Of a DNA stretch of 64,000 nt, positions 35,178 to 43,766 are shown piece by piece. Source of the stretch: Streptomyces sp. NBC_01669 (GTDB lineage Bacteria > Actinomycetota > Actinomycetes > Streptomycetales > Streptomycetaceae); contig NZ_JAPEQG010000001.1 of NCBI RefSeq assembly GCF_026339735.1, positions 4,588,001 through 4,652,000 on the forward strand, in the 5' to 3' direction. Positions within the stretch are counted from its first letter, which is position 1. The number at the start of each line of letters is the position of its first letter. The position numbers and the translations under genes were made by a program. The notes under the pieces were generated by a model. The model searched no databases and had not been told where the DNA came from. It was given only the letters and a program-made list of their open reading frames with translations.

Positions 35178-36650
35178 GTGTCTGAGGAGCTCATCCCGGA
35201 GAACCCGGAGAACCCGGAGACCGAAGAAGCCGAGACGGTCAAGCAGCGGAAGAACGGCCTGTACCCGGGCGTATCCGATGAGCTCGCCGCCGGAATGAAG
35301 TCGGGTTGGGCCGACACCGAGCTGCACGGCCTCGAGCCGATCGCGCAGGCCGGTCACACCGCCGACCGCCGCGCCGCACTGTCCGCCCGCTTCCCCGGCG
35401 AGCGTCTGGTCATTCCCGCGGGCAAGCTGAAGACCCGCGCCAACGACACCGAGTACGCCTTCCGCGCGTCCACCGAGTACGCGTACCTCACCGGCAACCA
35501 GACGCAGGACGGTGTGCTCGTCCTGGAGCCGAAGGGCGAAGGCCACGAGGCGACGATCTACCTGCTGCCCCGCTCCAACCGGGAGAACGGCGAGTTCTGG
35601 CTCGACGGCCAGGGCGAGCTGTGGGTCGGCCGCCGCCACTCCCTCACCGAGGCGGAGCACCTGCTGGGCATCCCGGCGAAGGATGTGCGCGAGCTCCCGG
35701 CCGCGCTGGCCGAGGCCACCGGCCCGGTCCGCAACCTCCGCGGCCACGACGCGGGCATCGACGCCGCGCTCACCGACAAGGTCACCGCGGAGCGCGATGA
35801 GGAACTGAAGATCTACCTTTCCGAGGCGCGACTGATCAAGGACGCCTTCGAGACGGCAGAGCTGCAGAAGGCCTGCGACGCCACGGCGCGCGGCTTCGAG
35901 GACGTCGTGAAGGTCCTCGACAAGGCCGAGGCCACCAGCGAGCGCTACATCGAGGGAACGTTCTTCCTGCGCGCCCGCGTCGAGGGCAACGACATCGGCT
36001 ACGGCTCGATCTGCGCGGCCGGCCCGCACGCCACCACCCTGCACTGGGTGCGCAACGACGGCCCCGTGCGCTCCGGCGAGCTGCTGCTCCTCGACGCCGG
36101 TGTCGAGACGAACGACCTCTACACCGCCGACGTGACCCGGACCCTTCCCATCAACGGCACGTTCACGCCGCTGCAGCGGAAGATCTACGACGCGGTGTAC
36201 GAGGCCCAGGAGGCGGGCATCGCCGCCGTCAAGCCGGGCGCGGCCTTCCGCGACTTCCACGACGCCGCGCAGCGCGTACTCGCCGAGAAGCTCGTCGCCT
36301 GGGGCCTGCTGGGCGACCTTTCCGTGGAGAAGGTCCTGGAGCTGGGTCTCCAGCGCCGCTGGACCCTGCACGGCACGGGCCACATGCTCGGCATGGACGT
36401 CCACGACTGCGCCACCGCGCGCACGGACACGTACGTCAACGGAACGCTGGAGGCCGGCATGTGCCTCACCGTCGAACCGGGCCTGTACTTCCAGGCCGAC
36501 GACCTCACCGTGCCGGAGGAGTACCGCGGCATCGGCGTCCGGATCGAGGACGACATCCTCGTCACCGAGGACGGCAACCGGAACCTCTCCGACAAGCTGC
36601 CGCGCCAGGCCGACGAGATCGAGGCCTGGATGGCCCAGCTCAAGGGCTGA
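35178..36650 (+). CDS. pepP: Xaa-Pro aminopeptidase (aminopeptidase P)
   Basis: A 490-residue M24B metallopeptidase that removes an N-terminal residue preceding proline. The N-terminal AMP_N domain (about 50-190) has FRASTEYAYLTGN. The catalytic pita-bread domain (about 225-480) carries the dinuclear metal ligands Asp306, Asp318, His402, Glu433 and Glu457, with the HGTGHMLGMDVHD signature. GTG at 35178 follows AAGGAGA; residues 1-25 are a Glu/Pro-rich tail. No signal peptide, so cytoplasmic. A strong bidirectional terminator follows. Confidence 0.94.
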   Translation: MSEELIPENPENPETEEAETVKQRKNGLYPGVSDELAAGMKSGWADTELHGLEPIAQAGHTADRRAALSARFPGERLVIPAGKLKTRANDTEYAFRASTEYAYLTGNQTQDGVLVLEPKGEGHEATIYLLPRSNRENGEFWLDGQGELWVGRRHSLTEAEHLLGIPAKDVRELPAALAEATGPVRNLRGHDAGIDAALTDKVTAERDEELKIYLSEARLIKDAFETAELQKACDATARGFEDVVKVLDKAEATSERYIEGTFFLRARVEGNDIGYGSICAAGPHATTLHWVRNDGPVRSGELLLLDAGVETNDLYTADVTRTLPINGTFTPLQRKIYDAVYEAQEAGIAAVKPGAAFRDFHDAAQRVLAEKLVAWGLLGDLSVEKVLELGLQRRWTLHGTGHMLGMDVHDCATARTDTYVNGTLEAGMCLTVEPGLYFQADDLTVPEEYRGIGVRIEDDILVTEDGNRNLSDKLPRQADEIEAWMAQLKG

Positions 36651-36676
36651 CCACCGGGAACCCGCACCCGAGCGCC

Positions 36677-36718
36677 GGAGGGCGCCCTGCTCAGGACACC
36701 ATGAGCAGGGCGCCCTCC
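36677..36718. terminator. Bidirectional terminator overlapping a coding end
   Basis: A perfect 17-bp stem (GGAGGGCGCCCTGCTCA and its complement) with an 8-nt loop lies between convergent genes. The right arm and loop contain the last codons of the minus-strand ATPase gene, whose stop (36691-36693) falls inside the hairpin. Confidence 0.75.
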
Positions 36719-37239
36719 CGCCATTTCAGAACCTTGTCGAAGCTCACCACCGCGCCACGACCCGGGCGGTTGCCGAAGTGAACATGGTCGGCGAGCTGCT
36801 CGATCAGACAGAGACCCCGGCCGTCCTCGGCGCCGACGGGCGGCAGGAACTGCTGCTGATGTTGATCCGACTGCGGCTGATCAGCAGTCCGAAGCGCGCA
36901 CCGCGTCGGGAAACCGGGCCCCGAGTCGGCGACTTCGATACGGCATTTCTCGCCGTCCAGATACGCCGTGACCCGGTACTGCCCGGAAGCCGAACCGGAC
37001 TGCTCGTCCCAGGCGTCCCACGTGTCCCATGGGGCCCCGGGGGCGCCGACGTCGCCGGCGTCTCTCCGGTCCCCGCCGTGCTCGACGGCATTCGCACATG
37101 CTTCGCTGAGCGCGACCGACAGATCGAAGGAGATGTCCGGATCCACGCCGGCGGTCTCCATGGTGCCGAGCAGGAAACGACGGGCGAGCGGAACGCTCGC
37201 AGCTTCGCGCCGCAAATGGAGTGACCACCAGATGCTCAT
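36691..37239 (-). CDS. ATP-binding anti-sigma-factor-like kinase (HATPase_c_2)
   Basis: A 182-residue RsbW-type GHKL domain protein. ALSEACANAVEHG is the N box, IEVADSGPGFP the G1 box and EDGRGLCLIEQL the G2 region. A Gly/Asp/Trp-rich insertion (about 60-85) separates the N box from the next strand. It probably binds a sigma factor or STAS-domain antagonist; no such partner lies next to it. ATG at 37239 follows AGGCTGGAGC. The last codons are part of the terminator hairpin shared with pepP. Confidence 0.85.
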   Translation of the reverse strand: MSIWWSLHLRREAASVPLARRFLLGTMETAGVDPDISFDLSVALSEACANAVEHGGDRRDAGDVGAPGAPWDTWDAWDEQSGSASGQYRVTAYLDGEKCRIEVADSGPGFPTRCALRTADQPQSDQHQQQFLPPVGAEDGRGLCLIEQLADHVHFGNRPGRGAVVSFDKVLKWREGALLMVS

Positions 37240-37466
37240 GCTCCAGCCTCCTGGCTGCGGCTCGACATACCGATACGTATTGCCGCACCGGGCGGTTCGT
37301 AAGCACAGACCTGATGTGAAACAGCTCATTCGGCGGATACCCGCACTTGGTGCACCCGTGTATGCCAGGCCCGACAGCAGGAACGCCGCGCACTCAATCG
37401 GGCAGAAGGCGACCTTCCGGACCTGCCGTACCGATTCCCGGGACGCAGTGCGATGATGGCTCGGCC

Positions 37467-38288
37467 ATGTCTACGCCTGTCGCACGCGCCGGAGCCGGTC
37501 TGCGGCTCCTGAGGGCCGCGGTGTTCACCGCGGTCTGTGTCGCGTTGTCCGCGGCAGGGCACGCACTGGCCTCCTGCGCGAGCGTCCCCTGGTGGACGCT
37601 GCTCGCAGGCTTCCTCGGAGTCTTCGCGCTGGTGGTGACGCTCGCCGGACGCGAGCGTTCCCTGCCGTCCATCGCCGCCGCCCTGGCCGGTGGACAGCTC
37701 GCCCTGCACACCGTGTTCGGGCTGGGCACGCACAGCACGTCCGGTACACCGACGCCGGCCGCGACGGGCGACGGCTCCCTGATCCGGTTCGCCGCAAGCC
37801 TGGTGTGCGGCGCCGGACCGGCGCAGCTGAACGCCGCCGAAGCCCACCGCATCGTCAACGACGCGGGCATCGATCCGGCGACGGTGACAGGCATGGACCA
37901 TCAGTCGATGGCCGCCGCCGGAACCGACCCGACCACCCTCGCCGGGCTGCTCACGGGTCTGCTGCCCAGCCTGCCCATGGTGCTCGGCCATCTGCTGGCC
38001 GCGCTCGCCACGGGCTGGCTGCTGCGGCGCGGCGAGATCGCCCTGTTCAAGCTGACCAGGCTTTCCGCGCACGGCGCCCAGCAGCTCGCGGCCGAGGCCC
38101 GGTTGCGCGCGCTGCGGGCCGCGCTCGTTCTCGTACGAACGCTGCGGGCCGGTCTCCCGGTTGAGGCGGCGACCGGGCCGCGCACCCCCCGTACGGCAGC
38201 CGACGCACCGGCTCCGGTCACCGGCGATCCACTGCAGCACCAGGTGATCAGGCGCGGGCCTCCGTCCGTATTCACCCTCGCAGCCTGA
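37467..38288 (+). CDS. Membrane protein of unknown function in the copper cluster
   Basis: A 273-residue protein with four predicted membrane helices (about 13-33, 42-63, 70-88 and 150-172). The loop between helices three and four (about 90-150) is outside or inside by topology and contains a Cys and a conserved-looking AEAHRIV / MDHQSM His/Met segment that could bind metal. The C-terminus is cytoplasmic and Arg-rich. It lies 180 bp upstream of ycnI on the same strand, and I infer a copper-related role from that. Start ATG at 37467 (MSTPVARAG); no strong ribosome-binding site. Confidence 0.65.
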   Translation: MSTPVARAGAGLRLLRAAVFTAVCVALSAAGHALASCASVPWWTLLAGFLGVFALVVTLAGRERSLPSIAAALAGGQLALHTVFGLGTHSTSGTPTPAATGDGSLIRFAASLVCGAGPAQLNAAEAHRIVNDAGIDPATVTGMDHQSMAAAGTDPTTLAGLLTGLLPSLPMVLGHLLAALATGWLLRRGEIALFKLTRLSAHGAQQLAAEARLRALRAALVLVRTLRAGLPVEAATGPRTPRTAADAPAPVTGDPLQHQVIRRGPPSVFTLAA

Positions 38289-38470
38289 CGCGACACCCTC
38301 CGCTCGTAGCACGCACGAACCGTTCTGCGGTCATCACCCGGCCCACGCCCGGTGGCGCCCGCCCGGCACCGTGCGCGCACGCCGCACGTGAGGAAGAGGT
38401 GTCGCGACGCCGTCGCGCACCTGTGCGGCGGACCACCTTTCCTTCGTGCTTCTGTGGAGTGATTCCTGCC

Positions 38471-39217
38471 ATGAACCTTTCCCGCATCGCCGTGGTCGGC
38501 GGCGTCGCCGCGTCCACCGTGCTGATCCTCGCCGGTACCGCCTCCGCGCATGTCAGCGTGCAACCGCAGGGCGAGGCAGCCAAGGGCGGCTACGCCACGA
38601 TCAACTTCAAGGTCCCCAACGAGCGGGACGACGCCTCGACGACCAAGCTCGAGGTCAACTTCCCGACCGACCATCCGCTGGCCTCCGTGATGCCGCAGCC
38701 GGTGCCCGGCTGGAAGATCGACGTCACCAGGAGCAAGTTGGCGAAGCCGCTGGACATGCACGGCCAGAAGATCAACGAGGCCGTCTCCAAGGTCACCTGG
38801 ACCGCCGAGGGCAGCAAGAACGACCTCGGCATCCGCCCGGGCGAATTCCAGCAGTTCCCGCTCTCCGTCGGCCAGCTCCCCGAGGACGCCGACCAGCTGG
38901 TCTTCAAGGCCATCCAGACGTACGACAACAAGGATGTCGTCCGCTGGATCGAGGAGCAGAAGGACGGCGCCGAGGAGCCCGAGAGCCCGGCGCCGGTCCT
39001 CAAGCTGACCGCCGCGACCACCGACGAGCACGGCAGCACCGCCGACGACAAGAGCGGTGCGGCGACCGCCGCCGAGGCGAAGGACAAGAACACGGAGGCT
39101 GCTTCCGCCTCGTCCTCCAGTGACACCACCGCTCGTGTCCTCGGGGTGGTCGGCATCGTCATCGGCATCGCGGGGGTGGCCTTCGGCGTCCTCGCAGGCC
39201 GCCGCCGCACCGCCTGA
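38471..39217 (+). CDS. YcnI-family copper-binding membrane protein (DUF1775)
   Basis: A 248-residue exported protein. A signal peptide ends TASA, so the mature protein begins with His (HVSVQPQGEAAKGG), the residue that forms the copper-binding histidine brace in YcnI. The beta-sandwich DUF1775 domain runs to about residue 160 with VTWTAEG and a Trp near its end. An acidic, Ala/Thr-rich spacer and a C-terminal membrane helix (VLGVVGIVIGIAGVAFGVLAG) follow. It stays anchored outside the membrane. It is followed by a long inverted repeat and then sco. Confidence 0.9.
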   Translation: MNLSRIAVVGGVAASTVLILAGTASAHVSVQPQGEAAKGGYATINFKVPNERDDASTTKLEVNFPTDHPLASVMPQPVPGWKIDVTRSKLAKPLDMHGQKINEAVSKVTWTAEGSKNDLGIRPGEFQQFPLSVGQLPEDADQLVFKAIQTYDNKDVVRWIEEQKDGAEEPESPAPVLKLTAATTDEHGSTADDKSGAATAAEAKDKNTEAASASSSSDTTARVLGVVGIVIGIAGVAFGVLAGRRRTA

Positions 39218-39228
39218 GACCCCCGGCC

Positions 39229-39313
39229 CCCTCTTTCGGATCAGGCCGCTCTCCGGACCGGACCGCAGACGCGCGGTCCCGGTCACAGGGGCTCGGTCTG
39301 ATCCGGAAGAGGG
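39229..39313. promoter_or_regulatory. Long inverted repeat between ycnI and sco genes
   Basis: A 16-bp stem with one G-U pair (39229-39244 with 39298-39313) encloses 53 nt, with an inner GGACCG/CGGTCC pairing. It may act as an attenuator or processing site within the copper operon. Confidence 0.45.
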
Positions 39314-39359
39314 CCCGGAGACCCACCGTTTTCACCGACCCACCAGGAATCAGCGATCC

Positions 39360-40013
39360 ATGCGTAAGAAGACTGTGCTGGTTGCGGCGTTCGTCGCCGC
39401 GGCCGCACTCACCCTGTCGGCCTGCGGCAGCAGCGACGACAGTGCCGGGAAACCCATCGCCGATGTCTCCGCCGAGGCGAAGACCAAGGCCGCGACGGTG
39501 CTCGACCAGCCGTTCACCAAGCCGAATCTCGTCCTGACCGACACCCATGGCAAGAAGTACGACCTGCGTGAGCAGACCAAGGGCAGGCCGACGCTCATCT
39601 ACTTCGGCTACACCAACTGCCCCGATGTCTGCCCGCTGATCATGAGCAACATCGCCATCGCCAAGAAGTCCCTGCCCGAGGCCGACCAGGACAAGCTCCG
39701 GGTCGTCTTCGTCACCACCGACCCCGAGCGGGACACCCCGCCCTCGCTGGGCAGCTGGCTCAAGGCCCAGGACGCCTCCTTCATCGGCCTCACCGGCGAC
39801 TTCCCGACCATCCAGGCGGGCGCACGCCAGATCGGCATCGGCATCGACCCGCCGAAGAAGGAGAAGGACGGCACGGTCGTCTCGATGCACGGCTCGCAGG
39901 TCATCGCGTTCTCCCCGAAGACCGACAAGGGGTACGTGCTGTACAGCGAGGACACCTCGCCCGACGACTACACCAAGGACCTCCCCAAGATCATCAAGGG
40001 GGAGAATCCGTGA
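39360..40013 (+). CDS. Sco-family copper chaperone (thioredoxin fold)
   Basis: A 217-residue lipoprotein with lipobox LSAC (Cys near residue 22). The copper site is FGYTNCPDVCP (two Cys) plus a His in SMHGSQVIAF. The thioredoxin fold is complete. In S. lividans the equivalent Sco lipoprotein delivers copper to the radical copper oxidase GlxA and to respiratory oxidase; transfer of that role is inference from family and cluster. ATG at 39360. The stop overlaps the next gene's GTG by 4 nt. Confidence 0.92.
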   Translation: MRKKTVLVAAFVAAAALTLSACGSSDDSAGKPIADVSAEAKTKAATVLDQPFTKPNLVLTDTHGKKYDLREQTKGRPTLIYFGYTNCPDVCPLIMSNIAIAKKSLPEADQDKLRVVFVTTDPERDTPPSLGSWLKAQDASFIGLTGDFPTIQAGARQIGIGIDPPKKEKDGTVVSMHGSQVIAFSPKTDKGYVLYSEDTSPDDYTKDLPKIIKGENP

Positions 40014-40459
40014 ACCGCCGCACCACCCTCGCCGGCGCCCTCGCCCTCACCACCGGGCTGGCGCTCGCGGGATGCTCGGCCTCGGACAGCAGGCCCGAGC
40101 TGAAGGTGACCGGCGCGTTCATGCCGCAGCCCGTCAGCGACATGGCGGCGGGCTTCCTCGTCGTGCGGAACAGCGGCGGCAGCTCCGACCGGCTCACGTC
40201 GGTCACCAGCCCGCTCTCGGATCACGTCACGATCCACGAGACGAAGAACCAGACGATGCGCATGGTGACATCCTTCGAGGTGCCCGCCGACGGCGAGCTG
40301 GATCTGGAGCGCGGCGGGAGCCACATCATGTTCACCGCGCTCAAGGAGCGGCCCAAGCAGGGCGAGACGGTGACCGTGGAGCTGCACTTCGAGAAGGCCG
40401 ATCCCATCACGGTCGACCTTCCCGTGAAGGAGACCACCTACAACCCGAAGAAACAGTGA
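40010..40459 (+). CDS. PCuAC-family extracellular copper chaperone
   Basis: A 149-residue lipoprotein (lipobox LAGC). The PCuAC copper motif is present: Met near residue 38 (AFMPQPVSDM), His and Met in TIHETKNQTMRM, and His-x-Met in GGSHIMF. It binds Cu(I) and passes it to Sco or oxidases; the S. lividans counterpart is called ECuC. Its GTG overlaps the sco stop by 4 nt and CopCD starts 14 nt downstream, so this is one operon. Confidence 0.9.
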   Translation: MNRRTTLAGALALTTGLALAGCSASDSRPELKVTGAFMPQPVSDMAAGFLVVRNSGGSSDRLTSVTSPLSDHVTIHETKNQTMRMVTSFEVPADGELDLERGGSHIMFTALKERPKQGETVTVELHFEKADPITVDLPVKETTYNPKKQ

Positions 40460-40473
40460 GGGACTGACACACC

Positions 40474-42420
40474 ATGACAGCCACCGCCCCGCACTTCGGG
40501 CCGTCCCCGTCCGTGCCCCCGATGCGCCGGCCACTCTCCGTGGCCGCGCTCCTCGCCGCGCTCGTCACCATGGTGGCGGGCCTGCTGCTGGGCGGCGCGG
40601 CACCCGCGTCCGCACATGCCGCGCTCACCGGGAGCGATCCGCAGGACGGGGCGGTGGTCGCCACCGCACCCAAGGAGATCACGCTCACCTTCTCCGAGCA
40701 GGTCGCCATGGGCGACGGTTCCATCCGGGTCCTGGACCCCGGCGGCAAGCGCGCCGACACCGGTGCGGCTCCGCGTGACCTGCAGAGCGGCTCCACCGTG
40801 AAGTACGGCGTCACGCTCCACTCCGGGCTGCCCGACGGTACGTACACCGTGGCCTGGCAGGCAGTCTCCGCGGACAGTCACCCGGTCTCCGGTGCCTTCA
40901 CCTTCTCCATCGGGGCCCCCTCGGAGACCACCGTCGCCCTCCCGTCGGACGAGGCCGGCGGTGGCCTGGTCGGCGCGCTCTACGGCATCGCGCGGTACGC
41001 CGCGTACGCCGGGTTCATCGTGCTGGCCGGTGGCGCGGCCTTCGTCCTGGCCTGCTGGCAGCGCGGGGCGGGCGCGCGCCCGCTGCAGCGGCTGGTCGTG
41101 CGCAGCTGGTTGACCCTCACCGCGGCCACCCTGGCCATGCTGTTGCTGCGGAGCCCGTACACCGGCTCCGGGAAGCTCGCGGACGCCTTCGACCTGGACG
41201 GCCTGAAGGCCGTGCTCGACACCAAGCCCGGGGCCGCGTTGGTCTCACGGCTGCTGCTGCTCGGAGCCGCCGCGCTCTTCATCGCCGTCCTGTTCGGGGC
41301 GTACGCGAAGCGCGAGGACGAGCGGGAGAAGAAGGACCTCACGTTCGGACTGGCCATCGGCGGCGCGGTCATCGCCGCCGGGATCGCCGGGACGTGGGCG
41401 CTCGCCGAGCACGCCTCGACCGGGATCCAGCCCGGCATCGCCATGCCGGTCGACGTGCTGCATCTGCTCGCCGTCGCCGCCTGGCTGGGCGGACTCGCGG
41501 CGCTCCTGGTCGCGCTGTACCGGACGCCGGACATCGGAGCCACGGCGGTACGGCGCTTCTCCCGTATCGCGTTCGGCAGCGTGCTCGTGCTCACCGCGAC
41601 CGGGCTCTACCAGTCCTGGCGCCAGGTGGGCTCCTGGTCCGCGCTCACGGGCACGGGGTACGGGCAGTTGCTGCTCGTGAAGGTGGGACTCGTCGCCGTA
41701 CTGGTCGGGGTCGCATGGATCTCGCGGCGATGGACGGCTCGGCTGGCCGAGGTCCCGACCGAGGCCGGGACCGCAGTGGACCCCCAGATGGACGCGGATG
41801 CCTCCGCCGAGGTGGAGAGCGAACCCGCGGACGAGTCCGAGGACCCGTCACGGGCCGCCCAGCTCGCCCGGCAGAAAGCCGCTGTGGCCACCGCCACGAA
41901 GAAGCGGATCCGCGATGCCGACCCCGAGCGGTCCGGACTCCGCCGCTCCGTGCTGGCGGAAGTGGGCGTCGCGGTGGCGCTGTTGGCAGTGACGACCGTA
42001 CTGACCTCGACCGAACCGGGACGCACCGAGGAGGAAGCGGCCCGCGCCTCGACCGGCGCATCCGCGCCCGCGACCGAAGGACCCGTCACGCTGAGCCTGC
42101 CGTTCGACACCGGAGGCCGGAACGGCAAGGGCACGGTCCGGATGGAAATCGACCCCGGCCGCACCGGGGCCAACGGGCTCCACCTCTGGATCGACGGACC
42201 CGACGGACAGCCCATGGACGTCCCCGAGGTGAAACTCGCCTTCACCCTGAAGTCCAAGGACATCGGGCCACTGCCCGTCCTCCCCGACCGGCTCACCGAG
42301 GGGCACTGGACGGCGAGCGGCATCCAGATCCCGATGGCGGGCGACTGGAAGGTCGCGGTGACGGTCCGTACGTCGGACATCGATCAGACCACCATCGGCA
42401 AGAACATGAAGATCGGCTGA
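40474..42420 (+). CDS. CopC-CopD copper resistance/import fusion protein
   Basis: A 648-residue fusion. A signal peptide ends ASA, and the mature CopC domain starts with His (HAALTGSDPQDG) and contains DSHPVSG, the Cu(II)-binding His set. A CopD membrane domain with about eight helices follows (about 165-430), then an Asp/Glu-rich cytoplasmic loop and another helix (about 490-510). A C-terminal YtkA-like beta domain (about 535-648) closes the protein. It is expected to bring copper across the membrane or hand it to neighbours. It lies between the PCuAC and DyP genes. Confidence 0.9.
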   Translation: MTATAPHFGPSPSVPPMRRPLSVAALLAALVTMVAGLLLGGAAPASAHAALTGSDPQDGAVVATAPKEITLTFSEQVAMGDGSIRVLDPGGKRADTGAAPRDLQSGSTVKYGVTLHSGLPDGTYTVAWQAVSADSHPVSGAFTFSIGAPSETTVALPSDEAGGGLVGALYGIARYAAYAGFIVLAGGAAFVLACWQRGAGARPLQRLVVRSWLTLTAATLAMLLLRSPYTGSGKLADAFDLDGLKAVLDTKPGAALVSRLLLLGAAALFIAVLFGAYAKREDEREKKDLTFGLAIGGAVIAAGIAGTWALAEHASTGIQPGIAMPVDVLHLLAVAAWLGGLAALLVALYRTPDIGATAVRRFSRIAFGSVLVLTATGLYQSWRQVGSWSALTGTGYGQLLLVKVGLVAVLVGVAWISRRWTARLAEVPTEAGTAVDPQMDADASAEVESEPADESEDPSRAAQLARQKAAVATATKKRIRDADPERSGLRRSVLAEVGVAVALLAVTTVLTSTEPGRTEEEAARASTGASAPATEGPVTLSLPFDTGGRNGKGTVRMEIDPGRTGANGLHLWIDGPDGQPMDVPEVKLAFTLKSKDIGPLPVLPDRLTEGHWTASGIQIPMAGDWKVAVTVRTSDIDQTTIGKNMKIG

Positions 42421-42428
42421 GCGGGATC

Positions 42429-43739
42429 GTGAGCACAGACAGCAAGAAGAGCGGAAACAACGGGGAGAGCTCCACCGGCGAGATCTCCCGGCGGCGGTTG
42501 CTCGGCAGCGTGGGTGCGGCCGGTGCGACCGGACTGGTGCTGGGCTCGACGGGTGGTGCGATCGGGTATGCCACGGCACGCCCCGACGAGCCGACAGTAC
42601 TGACGACGGTCGGCTCGACCGAGGAAATGTTTCACGGGAAACATCAACCGGGGATCACCACTCCGCTTCAAGCACGTGGCCATCTCATCGCCTTCGACCT
42701 GGCACCCGGCACCGGGCGGAAGGAAGCCGCCGCCCTGATGCGCCGCTGGTCGGCCGTGGCCCAGCGCCTGATGGCCGGCGAACCCACCAGTGGGGGCAGC
42801 GCGGACGGCACGACACACGACACCGGGATCGCGCTGGACGCCGGACCGTCCTCGCTGACCGTCACCTTCGGCTTCGGGCGCACCTTCTTCGAGCGCACGG
42901 GCCTGGTGGCTCATCGGCCGCCGGGGCTGGACCCACTGCCGCCGTTCTCCTCCGACCGGCTCGACTCCAAGCGCTCGGACGGGGACCTCTGGGTGCAGAT
43001 CGGTGCCGACGATGCTCTCGTCGCCTTCCACGCACTGCGCGCCATCCAGAAGGAGGCCGCCACGACGGCCGGGGTCCGCTGGCAGATGAACGGTTTCAAC
43101 CGCACCCCCGGCGCCACGGCCGCGCCGGCAACCGCCCGCAATCTGATGGGACAGATCGACGGCACCGGGAACCCGAAACCCTCGGAGAGCGACTTCGACC
43201 GGCGCATCTTCGTACCGTCTCAGCCGAAGACGGGCGACGAGGCGAAGTACGCCTGGCTGGCCGGTGGCTCCTACGCGGTCGTACGGCGGATCCGGATGCT
43301 GCTCGACGACTGGGAGAAACTCCCGGTGGCGCAGCAGGAGCGGGTCATAGGGCGGCGCAAGTCGGATGGCGCGCCGCTGAGCGGTGGCACCGAGACCACC
43401 CCGATGGACCTCGACAAGGCAGGCCCCGACGGCAAGCTGCTGATCCCGGACAACGCCCACGCCCGGATCTCCTCCCCCGAGCGGAACAGTGGGGCCGCGA
43501 TGCTGCGGCGCCCCTTCTCGTACCACGACGGCACCGCGGCCGACGGCACTCCCGACGCCGGGCTGCTGTTCATCTGCTGGCAGGCGGATCCGCTGAAGGG
43601 ATTCGTGCCGGTGCAGCGCAAACTCGACCGGGGCGATGCGCTGTCGCCGTTCGTCCGGCACGAGGCGAGCGGCCTCTTCGCAGTGCCGGGCGGTGCGGCG
43701 AAAGGGGAATACGTGGGGCAGCGGCTCCTGGAGTCCTGA
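42429..43739 (+). CDS. dtpA: Tat-exported Dyp-type heme peroxidase
   Basis: A 436-residue DyP peroxidase. A twin-arginine signal (SRRRLLGSVGA, residues 20-50) exports it folded with heme. The DyP fingerprint GQIDG (241-245, catalytic Asp244) and the proximal heme His344 in DNAHARI are present, plus MFHGKHQPGI near the N-terminus. The locus (Sco, PCuAC, CopCD, DyP) matches the S. lividans dtpA cluster, in which DtpA supports maturation of GlxA; function here is by that analogy. GTG at 42429, 8 nt after CopCD. Confidence 0.92.
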   Translation: MSTDSKKSGNNGESSTGEISRRRLLGSVGAAGATGLVLGSTGGAIGYATARPDEPTVLTTVGSTEEMFHGKHQPGITTPLQARGHLIAFDLAPGTGRKEAAALMRRWSAVAQRLMAGEPTSGGSADGTTHDTGIALDAGPSSLTVTFGFGRTFFERTGLVAHRPPGLDPLPPFSSDRLDSKRSDGDLWVQIGADDALVAFHALRAIQKEAATTAGVRWQMNGFNRTPGATAAPATARNLMGQIDGTGNPKPSESDFDRRIFVPSQPKTGDEAKYAWLAGGSYAVVRRIRMLLDDWEKLPVAQQERVIGRRKSDGAPLSGGTETTPMDLDKAGPDGKLLIPDNAHARISSPERNSGAAMLRRPFSYHDGTAADGTPDAGLLFICWQADPLKGFVPVQRKLDRGDALSPFVRHEASGLFAVPGGAAKGEYVGQRLLES

Positions 43740-43754
43740 GCGGGCAAGGCGCAT

Positions 43755-43760
43755 TAGGGT
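43755..43760 (+). promoter_or_regulatory. -10 element of a probable leaderless promoter (pheA)
   Basis: TAGGGT ends 6 nt before the pheA ATG. There is no ribosome-binding site between them, so the mRNA should start at the ATG. Confidence 0.5.
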
Positions 43761-43766
43761 GACGGT

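Noticed and set aside
33738..36404. An 888-codon open frame on the minus strand opposite the phosphatase and aminopeptidase genes
   Set aside because: It is antisense to two well-supported genes and has no recognisable domain; GC-rich third positions create such frames.
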